This document shows positions 53,862-60,646 of a stretch of DNA of 64,000 nucleotides, piece by piece. The notes under the pieces are model-generated. The model saw only the letters and a list, made by a program, of their open reading frames with translations, searched no databases and was not told where the DNA came from. Each line of letters begins with the position of its first letter. Within the stretch, counting starts at the first letter, position 1. The translations under genes were made by a program, and so were the position numbers. This stretch comes from Candidatus Hydrogenedentota bacterium (GTDB lineage: Bacteria > Hydrogenedentota > Hydrogenedentia > Hydrogenedentales > JAEUWI01), in assembly GCA_016791475.1 (NCBI GenBank), contig JAEUWI010000005.1:62001-126000 (forward strand), read 5' to 3'.

Positions 53862-53898
53862 TTATTTACCCTTTCCAATTTTTTGCTGAGTTTGAACA

Positions 53899-53951
53899 CA
53901 CGGATCCGATCCGTGAGGGTAAATCCTATCACGTTGGAAAAATAATTCCAA
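53899..53951 (-). promoter_or_regulatory. Promoter and palindrome upstream of the lipoprotein
   Basis: On the minus strand: -35 TTGGAA (53946-53951), 17-base spacer, -10 TAGGAT (53923-53928). An 8+1+8 perfect palindrome, CACGGATC C GATCCGTG, at 53899-53915 covers the expected start point and is a candidate operator. Confidence 0.55.
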
Positions 53952-53998
53952 GTTGTTGTCCCCCCGGCATTTGACTCGCTTTGGCATACCATAAGTTT

Positions 53999-56476
53999 CT
54001 AAAAAGTTCCATAGGGGTCTAAGTCTACTTTCAACAACACTTTCCGCCCTTTTTGACCCTCCAGAAAGGCCTCGCGCGCGCGGCGCGTGAGGGCGTTAAG
54101 TTTCACCGGACTTCTCGATAGCACCCCCAGATTCCAGCGGTAGTATTTGTTGACACGCTTCACCGCGGCGGGTGCGGGGCCCATCACCTCCATTCCCCGA
54201 AAGGCCTCGTCTCGCGTCAGCTCCCGGACAATTCTGTTCAAGGCCAGCGCACTCCGCTCGGCCAACTCCAGATCCTCGCTCTCCAGGGCAAAATTCACCA
54301 ACCGCCGAAAGGGCGGATACTGGGCGCTCTCGCGGTGACCAATCTCCTGCTGGAAGAAGCCGGGATAGTCGTGGCTCGCCGCCGCCACGATGGCATAGTG
54401 CTTCGGGCGAAAGGTCTGGATGTACACTTCGCCCGCCAGTTCGCCCCGGCCCGCGCGACCCGCCACCTGGGTCAGCAATTGAAAGCCCTGCTCCGCCGCG
54501 CGGAAATCCGGGAGGGTCAGGCCCGTGTCCGCGTTCACCACGCCCACCAGGGTCACCCCGGGAAAGTCATGGCCCTTCGCCAGCATCTGGGTGCCGATGA
54601 GCACATCAATCTCGCGTTTGGCAAAGCGGCCCAATATCTTCGCATGCCCCCCCTTGCCCGAGGTGGTGTCCGCGTCCATCCGCGCCACCCGCGCCTTGGG
54701 AAAGGATCGCATGAGGTAGTCCTCCACCTTTTGCGTGCCCATGCCGAGATAGATAAGCGGATTGAAATGGCACTTGTCGCAGATCTCGGGTTTGGGCCGG
54801 GTCGCATCGCAATAATGACAGCGCAGGCGGCTGCCCTCGCTGTGATAGGTGAGGCTCACGTTGCAGTTCTCACACTCGGCCACCCAGCCACATTGGGGAC
54901 ACAGCACGAAGGGCGCGAAACCACGCCGATTCAACAGCAGGATAACCTGTTCTCCCGCGTCCACCTTCGCGTTGACCGCGTCTTCGAGCGTGCGCGACAG
55001 AATGATCTTGCCCGCGGTCTCTTTTGCTTCCGCGCGCATGTCGATGATGGATACTTTGGGAAGGGAGCCTACGGTGGCGCGCCTGGAGAGCTCGATCCGC
55101 TTCGATTTCCCGATCTCCGAGTTGTAATAGGACTCCACCGAGGGCGTGGCCGATCCCAGCACGCAGACCGCGCCGCTGTTGCGCGCGCGCATGATGGCCA
55201 CATCCCGGGCATGGTAGCGCGGCGTCTCGCCCTGCTTGTAGGAGCTGTCGTGCTCTTCGTCCACGATCACGATGCCCAGATTGGGCAGGGGCGCAAATAT
55301 CGCCGATCGCGCGCCCACTACAATTCGTACCTCGCCGCGTTGCGCGCGCCGCCATTCGTCGTAGCGCTCGCCCAGGCTCAGGCCGCTGTGGAGCACGGCG
55401 ATCGTGTGTTCAAAGCGGGCTACAAAGCGCCCCACGGTCTGGGGCGTCAGCGAGATCTCGGGCACCAGGATGATGGCATCGCGGCCCAGCGCCAGCACCC
55501 GCTCGATGGCCTGCAGGTAAACCTCCGTCTTTCCGGAGCCGGTGATGCCCCGCAGCAGGAAGGTTTGAAAAGTCCCCGCCTCCACCGCGCCGACTATCTC
55601 GTGGTAGGCGGCCTGTTGCTCGTCGTTCAGCGGATATTTCTCCCGCGCCTGGTTCGCGGAGCCGGTCTCGGGCGCGCGATAGAGCTCCCGCGCCTCGATC
55701 CGGAGCAGCCCCTTCTTCTCCAGCGCGCGAATGGTGGAAAGGGGTGCGCCATGCTTGGCGCTCAAATCGCCCAGAGCCGTGGTCGCGCCCGAATGGAGCA
55801 GATCGAGGTAAACCGCCGCCTGCTTCGGCGCACGACGTTGCAGCGCTTCGAGCGCATCGTTGTCCAGCCGGTTTTCCGCGTGCAATGCGGCGTAATGCTC
55901 CTGCTTGATGGATACGCCCGCGTCCTGCAGGACCGGTTCCGCGAGAACGATTCCCCGGCGCACCAGGGCCGCCAGGGTATTGCTCAGGGCCGTGCGACCC
56001 GCCACCGCCGCGAGCTGGCCCTCGGTCAGCGTATCCCGCGAATACAGCGCGGCGATAATCTGTTTCTGGCGCTCGGTAAAACGGCCCGCGTTGATCATAT
56101 CGGGCACGAGCCGGTACCGCATCCTGGTGCCGATCTTCAGGCCGCTCGGCACCGCGCACTGGAGCGCCTCGCCCCAGGAGCAGCAATAGTAATCCGCAAT
56201 CCAGCGGCAGAGCGAGAGCATCTCCGGCGAGAAAACCGGGACCTCGTCCGGCAGATCGATCAGCGCCTTCACCGAAGGCACCGTCGGCTCCCCGACCAGC
56301 TTCACAATAAAACCCGTGTCGACGCGATTGCCCATGGGCACCACGGCCCGCATGCCCAGGGCCGCGCGCCGGCGCAGCGCAATGGGCACGGCATAGCAGA
56401 AGGTCCGGTCGAGCGGCAGGGGCAGCACGACCTCGGCGAATACGTCGCAATCGAGCGATGGGGTGGGATGAGTCAT
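53999..56476 (-). CDS. priA: Primosomal protein N' (replication restart helicase)
   Basis: The 825-residue SF2 helicase restarts stalled forks by recognising branched DNA and loading the replicative helicase. It shows the PriA N-terminal DNA-binding domain (AEVVLPLPLDRTFCYAVP, GMRAVVPMGNR), Walker A GITGSGKTEVYLQAIE, VPEISLTPQT, DEEH in VIVDEEHDSSYKQGE, the eight-cysteine zinc module (CPQCGWVAECENCNVSLTYH onward through CHYC and CDKC), LIGTQMLAKGHDFPGVTLVGV and QVAGRAGRG. Length is slightly above the usual 730-800. No neighbouring gene is linked; 380 bases with hairpins but no gene lie upstream. Confidence 0.97.
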   Translation of the reverse strand: MTHPTPSLDCDVFAEVVLPLPLDRTFCYAVPIALRRRAALGMRAVVPMGNRVDTGFIVKLVGEPTVPSVKALIDLPDEVPVFSPEMLSLCRWIADYYCCSWGEALQCAVPSGLKIGTRMRYRLVPDMINAGRFTERQKQIIAALYSRDTLTEGQLAAVAGRTALSNTLAALVRRGIVLAEPVLQDAGVSIKQEHYAALHAENRLDNDALEALQRRAPKQAAVYLDLLHSGATTALGDLSAKHGAPLSTIRALEKKGLLRIEARELYRAPETGSANQAREKYPLNDEQQAAYHEIVGAVEAGTFQTFLLRGITGSGKTEVYLQAIERVLALGRDAIILVPEISLTPQTVGRFVARFEHTIAVLHSGLSLGERYDEWRRAQRGEVRIVVGARSAIFAPLPNLGIVIVDEEHDSSYKQGETPRYHARDVAIMRARNSGAVCVLGSATPSVESYYNSEIGKSKRIELSRRATVGSLPKVSIIDMRAEAKETAGKIILSRTLEDAVNAKVDAGEQVILLLNRRGFAPFVLCPQCGWVAECENCNVSLTYHSEGSRLRCHYCDATRPKPEICDKCHFNPLIYLGMGTQKVEDYLMRSFPKARVARMDADTTSGKGGHAKILGRFAKREIDVLIGTQMLAKGHDFPGVTLVGVVNADTGLTLPDFRAAEQGFQLLTQVAGRAGRGELAGEVYIQTFRPKHYAIVAAASHDYPGFFQQEIGHRESAQYPPFRRLVNFALESEDLELAERSALALNRIVRELTRDEAFRGMEVMGPAPAAVKRVNKYYRWNLGVLSRSPVKLNALTRRAREAFLEGQKGRKVLLKVDLDPYGTF

Positions 56477-56559
56477 TGGAAGGGCTGGGCCTCGAAGAAA
56501 ACAGCGTCAAGGCGCTCAGTATAAAGCAAGGCTGTGCGGGAAAACAGGCGCGCGCAGGA

Positions 56560-56745
56560 ACAGCGTCGCCCCGTGACAATGGACGACGCTCTGAAAGTAC
56601 TCGAGCGGCTGAACGAGAACCTCGCGACGGTCTTTGCCGACCCGAAAGTTTACCCCCCTGGCCCCCCGTAAACGGGGGAATCCTACTCATCAAAGCAACC
56701 TCCGGTTCCCCCCCGCTTGCGGGGGGGTAGGGGGGGTGTAACCCG
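56560..56745. repeat. Repeat-rich intergenic segment upstream of priA
   Basis: It begins with ACAGCGTCGCCCCGTGAC, shared with 39183-39200. Then come a 30-codon frame (56579-56671) that I do not credit as a gene, a hairpin CCCCCGT/ACGGGGG near 56663-56679, and a hairpin CCCCCCCGC/GCGGGGGGG near 56710-56727. A further GTGAGGC GAA GCCTCAC hairpin is at 56768-56784. The layout looks like clustered REP units. Confidence 0.55.
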
Positions 56746-56804
56746 ACGCCCTTTTCATCCTCTGCCGGTGAGGCGAAGCCTCACGAAAGACTGTCCTTAT
56801 GACC

Positions 56805-56838
56805 AAAAAACCGGTCGCGACAATCGCCGCGACCGGTC
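56805..56838 (-). terminator. Rho-independent terminator of the HNH gene
   Basis: On the minus strand a perfect 10-bp stem (ACCGGTCGCG with CGCGACCGGT), an 8-base loop and a run of six T. It lies 19 bases after the HNH gene stop. Confidence 0.9.
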
Positions 56839-56856
56839 TGAATCTACTCGCTATCG

Positions 56857-57462
56857 TTACTTCGCCACGTCCGTCACCCAGCAGGACGTGTCCACGAAGC
56901 GGTGCCAACTGTTCTTCTCCTGCTTCCGTACGGACACACCGAATCGCGGCAGCCAGCGCGGTGCGGAGGGCTTGCTCAACAGGCGCATGTTCGCCTCTTC
57001 CGGTGTCCGGTTGCTTTTCTTCACATTGCAGCGCGAGCAAGCCAGCACGAGATTCTCCCAGGAGTCCGTCCCCCCCCGCGAACGCGGCAGCACATGGTCC
57101 AGCGTCAACTCGCTTTTTTCCGGCCGCGCCCCGCAATACTGGCACTGGTGCTTGTCGCGGGTGAAGATATTGGTGCGGGAAAAGCGGATCTCGTGGCGGA
57201 TGAAGCCGTTGAAGGCGTCCAGCAGGATCACCTCGGGAAGGAGCACCGGCTGAGACGGCGAATGGACCATGGGAAGGTCGGTGCCGCGCAGGTATTCCTT
57301 GCGGGAATGGACACACCACGCGTCAAATTCGTAGAGGGAATAATCGGCGGGATGCACAACACGGGCGTGGCCCTGGTACAACAGCGCCAGGGCACGGCGC
57401 GCGCTTGCCACATTGATGGCAATCCACGACTTGTTCAGTACAAGTACATGTGCATCCAACAT
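56857..57462 (-). CDS. HNH endonuclease family protein
   Basis: The start ATG has GGAGAAGGGTT directly upstream; longer in-frame sequence overlaps the divergent promoter region. The 201-residue product has an N-terminal domain beginning MLDAHVLVLNKSW and the HNH core: CQYC (C107, C110), LTLDHVLPRSRGG (D122, H123), N137 in WENLVLACSRCN, with C142 and C145 completing a zinc site. This subtype is common as a single chromosomal gene in many phyla and has no settled role; DNA repair or phage restriction are suggested for relatives. A clear terminator follows. It is divergent from the polyphosphate kinase gene. Confidence 0.88.
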   Translation of the reverse strand: MLDAHVLVLNKSWIAINVASARRALALLYQGHARVVHPADYSLYEFDAWCVHSRKEYLRGTDLPMVHSPSQPVLLPEVILLDAFNGFIRHEIRFSRTNIFTRDKHQCQYCGARPEKSELTLDHVLPRSRGGTDSWENLVLACSRCNVKKSNRTPEEANMRLLSKPSAPRWLPRFGVSVRKQEKNSWHRFVDTSCWVTDVAK

Positions 57463-57624
57463 AACCCTTCTCCGGTTACGACAGATCAGCCAAGTGCGCC
57501 ACAGTATAATTAGCCGGCGACGCCAAGTCAACGCGCGGGCCGCCCCAACTATGGTTAGTGTACTGCTATGCTGTCGTTTTGCTTTCACGAGCGCCCCACG
57601 ACGCCCCCGAAGTAGAGGAACTCC

Positions 57625-57756
57625 ATGCATACTTTCCTTGAAGGGGACCGTTCCCCCGCCTCTCAAACGCTTGAACACGATGCCGTACTTGCAAAAAACC
57701 AACGCAAACGCCACTATGACGCCAGGCACAAGAGAAGGAGTGCGCGCCATGGGTGA
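57625..57756 (+). CDS. Possible 43-residue leader ORF overlapping ppk2
   Basis: A short frame starts MHTFLEGDRSPASQTLEHD behind AGAGGAACTCC, a good ribosome site, and ends in a TGA overlapping the polyphosphate kinase start by 8 bases (ATGGGTGA). This is the geometry of a translationally coupled leader peptide. The composition is basic at the end and no family is recognised. It may be chance; the ppk2 gene has its own AAGGAG site. Confidence 0.3.
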   Translation: MHTFLEGDRSPASQTLEHDAVLAKNQRKRHYDARHKRRSARHG

Positions 57757-58600
57757 AAAGGACAAGAAAAAAAAGAAGGGCAGGGAAAAGGTGGAGAGGC
57801 GGGCTGCGCCCGCCGAGCCGCTGAAGGAAATGTCCAGCAAGGACTACGAGAAGGCCCTGGGCGCCCTCCAGATCGAGCTGGTCAAACTTCAAGAATGGAT
57901 CAAGGCCGAAGGCCTCAAGGTGGTGGTCATCTTTGAAGGGCGCGACGCGGCGGGCAAGGGCGGCGCCATCAAGCGCATCACCGAATGCCTCAACCCCCGC
58001 GTGTGCCGTGTGGTCGCCCTGGGCACCCCCACTGAGCGCGAAAAATCCCAGTGGTACTTTCAGCGCTACGTGCCCCACCTGCCCGCCGCGGGTGAAATGG
58101 TGCTTTTCGATCGGAGCTGGTACAACCGCGCGGGCGTAGAGCGCGTCATGGGCTTCTGCACCGACGCCGAGTTGCAGGAGTTCTACCGCTCCTGTCCCGA
58201 GTTTGAGCGTATGCTTGTGCGCTCCGGGATCATCCTCATCAAATATTGGTTCTCCGTGGACGACGAAATCCAGGAAGAGCGGTTCAAGGCGCGTATGAAA
58301 GACCCCACCAAACGCTGGAAGCTCAGCCCCATGGACCTGGCGTCGCGCATGAAGTGGGTGGAGTATTCCCGGGCCAAAGACGACATGTTCAACTACACCG
58401 ACATCAAGCAGGCCCCGTGGTATGTGGTCAACGCCGACGTGAAAATGCGCGCACGCTTGAACTGCATCGCCCATTTGTTAAGCCTGGTGCCCTACCAGGA
58501 CCTCACCCCCGAACCCATCAAGCTGGAGCCCAGGGTTATCGACGACAGCTACGTCCGCCCGCCCATCAGCGAGCAGAATTTCGTCCCGGAGGTGTATTGA
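57749..58600 (+). CDS. ppk2: Polyphosphate kinase 2
   Basis: The 283-residue PPK2 family enzyme transfers phosphate between polyphosphate and nucleotides. Walker A is FEGRDAAGKGG (64-72), Walker B FDRSWYNRAGVERVMGF with D121, and the lid region KYWFSVDDEIQEERFKARMKDPTKRWKLSPMD is present. The KRITECLNPRVCRVVALGTPTEREKSQWYFQRY block is diagnostic. A basic N-terminal tail of about 25 residues precedes the domain. Single-domain PPK2 of this class usually phosphorylates nucleoside diphosphates, but the direction cannot be read from sequence. AAGGAG lies ten bases before the ATG. A heptamer array begins at its stop codon. Confidence 0.94.
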   Translation: MGEKDKKKKKGREKVERRAAPAEPLKEMSSKDYEKALGALQIELVKLQEWIKAEGLKVVVIFEGRDAAGKGGAIKRITECLNPRVCRVVALGTPTEREKSQWYFQRYVPHLPAAGEMVLFDRSWYNRAGVERVMGFCTDAELQEFYRSCPEFERMLVRSGIILIKYWFSVDDEIQEERFKARMKDPTKRWKLSPMDLASRMKWVEYSRAKDDMFNYTDIKQAPWYVVNADVKMRARLNCIAHLLSLVPYQDLTPEPIKLEPRVIDDSYVRPPISEQNFVPEVY

Positions 58601-58710
58601 ATTATGAATTGTGAATTGTGACTTGTGAGTTGAGACTTGAGACTTGAGAAAGACGAAGGATAAGAACTCTGGGCACCATTCAAGGTTTCATTATTCACGA
58701 TTCACGATTC
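58599..58710. repeat. Inverted heptamer arrays at the end of ppk2
   Basis: Seven to eight 7-base units (gaattat, gaattgt, gaattgt, gacttgt, gagttga, gacttga, gacttga, gaaagac) run to 58654; inverted units attattc, acgattc, acgattc lie at 58690-58710. The first unit overlaps the ppk2 stop. Confidence 0.75.
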
Positions 58711-58776
58711 CAAACTCGCCGCCACAGGGCATCTTGGTGCTCGCGGTGCCAGTCGCTTCGGACGCGTTCCGGCCCG

Positions 58777-59545
58777 CTCTTGGCCCCGGAGGGGCCGCGG
58801 AACTTAGCCCAGGGTGGAGCGAGGAACGAGCGGAACCCTGGGATCAACGGCAACAACAATCGCAAGCCCCCGAAGGGGGCGACGGAAGGCCCGCGAGGTT
58901 AGTCCCATATATAGCGTTCGTCGTACGGAATCCCGTGCTTTTCAAGCAATGCGACGAATTCCTCCTTGAAGGTCATCTTCTTATGGTGTTCCGCTTGATT
59001 CGCGATGTAATTGTAGAGAATATCTTTCTGGCTGGCGCTCACCGTAAAGGCTCCGTATCCAGCCTGCCACCAAAAGTTCTCATGTCCCTTCAGATCACGG
59101 TGAAGCCACTTTGAGGAGTTGGCCTTGATATTCCGGAGTACCGCTGACACCGAGGAATCCTGGTGCAGCGCGGCCAGAATATGGACGTGATCCTCCATGC
59201 CATTGATTAGAATCGGAATGCCCTTCTCGCCCTTGATCGCTCCGCCGAGGTAGGAATAGATCCTGTCTCGTATTTCTTCCGTAATCAGCGGCTCCCGGTG
59301 TTTCGTCGAAAAGACCATGTGGAAAAGAAGATTACAGTACGATTGCGACATAATCCAGCCTCCTGATTGTGCAATGCCACCTGTACGTTAGAGTCTGCAC
59401 GGAATGTGAGCATAATACACTATCAGACCGAACTTCCGTCACCCCCTTTGGGGGTTCGTGTTGGGGTTGTGGCGATGATCCCAGGGTTCCGCTCGTACCT
59501 CGCTCCACCCTGGGCTAAGTTCCGCGGCCCCTCCGGGGCCAAGAG
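58777..59545. mobile_element. IS200/IS605-like element with about 110-bp inverted flanks
   Basis: The transposase gene is bracketed by 58777-58886 and 59435-59545, which are near-perfect reverse complements. Both contain a GGCCCC(G)GAGGGGCC hairpin, a CCCAGGGT...ACCCTGGG hairpin and, at the inner edge, a CCCCC(N)AA(N)GGGGG hairpin. Such flanks of hairpins around a Y1 transposase are the subterminal ends that these enzymes cut. The flank sequence differs at only a few positions in the outer 75 bases and more in the inner part. Confidence 0.85.
58899..59351 (-). CDS. tnpA: Y1 (HUH) transposase, IS200/IS605 TnpA family
   Basis: The 150-residue product matches TnpA: NLLFHMVFSTKHREPLI start, the HUH motif H55-V-H57 in GMEDHVHILAAL, SSKWLHRDL, FWWQAGYGAFTVSASQ and the nucleophile tyrosine Y115 in YIANQAEHH. 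It makes and rejoins single-stranded DNA at hairpin-flanked ends. Full length and all catalytic residues are present, so it should be active. It lies centrally within two inverted hairpin-rich flanks and may also mobilise the smaller hairpin elements in this window, which is inference. No tnpB is adjacent. Confidence 0.93.
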   Translation of the reverse strand: MSQSYCNLLFHMVFSTKHREPLITEEIRDRIYSYLGGAIKGEKGIPILINGMEDHVHILAALHQDSSVSAVLRNIKANSSKWLHRDLKGHENFWWQAGYGAFTVSASQKDILYNYIANQAEHHKKMTFKEEFVALLEKHGIPYDERYIWD

Positions 59546-59804
59546 ATGCGCGAGTGCTTTCTAATGCGCCAAGTGCTGCACTCGTTATATCGATATTATT
59601 GTGCCCACGACTGTGCCCACCCGAAAAAGCAAGCGGGGTTCTCGGTCTGTTGCGCGCCACGATTCTCGCTTCCGTACTGGAGTAACATCGACGAAGTATG
59701 GTTTAATCATTTCTCACGACTTCCGCATAAAGTGTTTCTGAAGGAAGTGTCTATCTGTCCATCAAGGAAATGCCCATGGCAGTACGGGGCAAGGGGAAGT
59801 CACA

Positions 59805-60533
59805 ATGATTGAACTGAATTGCCCTGCCTGCGGCAAGCTACTACGAATCCCCGATCAGTTCAGAGGTCAGACGGGGAAGTGCAGCGGATGTGGTGGTGCT
59901 GTATCCGTGCCCGGAATCGCGCCACCGCTCGCACATGTCGCCGTATCCTCTCACAACGAACCAATGACAGAGGACCAACGGGAGTATCTCAAATCCATCG
60001 GGACCCCGTTTGGAAAACTGCACAAACTCACAAGAAGTCAAGCCACTGCGCTCATAGAGGAATCCCAGAAAGACCCTGTGGCCTTAGCGGAACTGCTGAC
60101 GAAGTCGTCAAAGAAGGCTGCCGGGAAGAAAGTTTTCTATGGCTGCCTTTCCTGTGGGGCAATTTCTGCATTTCTAATTTTTCTGGTGCCTACATGTGCG
60201 GTTCTGGTCACGTCTTCACCAACTACGCCTCACACTCCCAAGCAAGCACCGGTTCGCACGATAGTAGCTCCAGAAATCGCGCCAGCCCCCCAGATAACAC
60301 CAAGTCCATCAACCCCCGTTCCTGTACCCCCGCCAGTTCCCCCAAGCAGGCCCATGCATCGTACCGCTCCAGAAGTACAGCAAGAGCAAACAGTCTATAT
60401 CGCGACTTCTGGTAAAGGTAAAAAGTATCACGTGTCCAGTTGTCACACGATCAGAGAAGGCAATAGAGGAGTATCGATTTCCGAGGCAATATCGCTGGGC
60501 TACGGGCCATGTGCCATTTGCGATCCAAGTTAA
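59805..60533 (+). CDS. Membrane protein with zinc ribbon and Ada-like C-terminal metal-binding domain
   Basis: The 242-residue product starts with a zinc ribbon (C6, C9, C26, C29) of the CPACGKxLRIPDQFRGQTGKC type seen in planctomycete proteins. A helical segment (about 52-105) is followed by one transmembrane helix (about 110-136), a long Pro-rich linker and a C-terminal module, VYIATSGKGKKYHVSSCHT and GYGPCAICDPS, resembling the Ada_Zn_binding-like domain found at the ends of competence and nuclease proteins. A GGGGAAG site precedes the ATG. Codon use is more AT-rich than neighbours and it sits beside the transposable element, suggesting transfer. The 260 bases before it show no gene. Function unknown. 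Confidence 0.78.
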   Translation: MIELNCPACGKLLRIPDQFRGQTGKCSGCGGAVSVPGIAPPLAHVAVSSHNEPMTEDQREYLKSIGTPFGKLHKLTRSQATALIEESQKDPVALAELLTKSSKKAAGKKVFYGCLSCGAISAFLIFLVPTCAVLVTSSPTTPHTPKQAPVRTIVAPEIAPAPQITPSPSTPVPVPPPVPPSRPMHRTAPEVQQEQTVYIATSGKGKKYHVSSCHTIREGNRGVSISEAISLGYGPCAICDPS

Positions 60534-60611
60534 CTGGCGAAGCACTCTTAGTGATAAAGTTCACACGCATCGTCTTACTAGACTGGTAACTTGACAACTT
60601 TGCCTTTACGT

Positions 60612-60646
60612 TCAATTCGCAAATCACAATTCCCCATTTACCATTC
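60612..60646 (-). repeat. Heptamer array at the 3' end of the hydantoinase gene
   Basis: On the minus strand five 7-base units gaatggt, aaatggg, gaattgt, gatttgc, gaattga. The stop codon (TGA) and the last codons of the hydantoinase gene lie inside the array. Confidence 0.7.

Noticed and set aside
56579-56671. 30-codon frame MDDALKVLERLNENLATVF
   Set aside because: No ribosome site, placed among repeats, and its end lies in a GC hairpin. Could be a fragment of a lost gene but cannot be supported.
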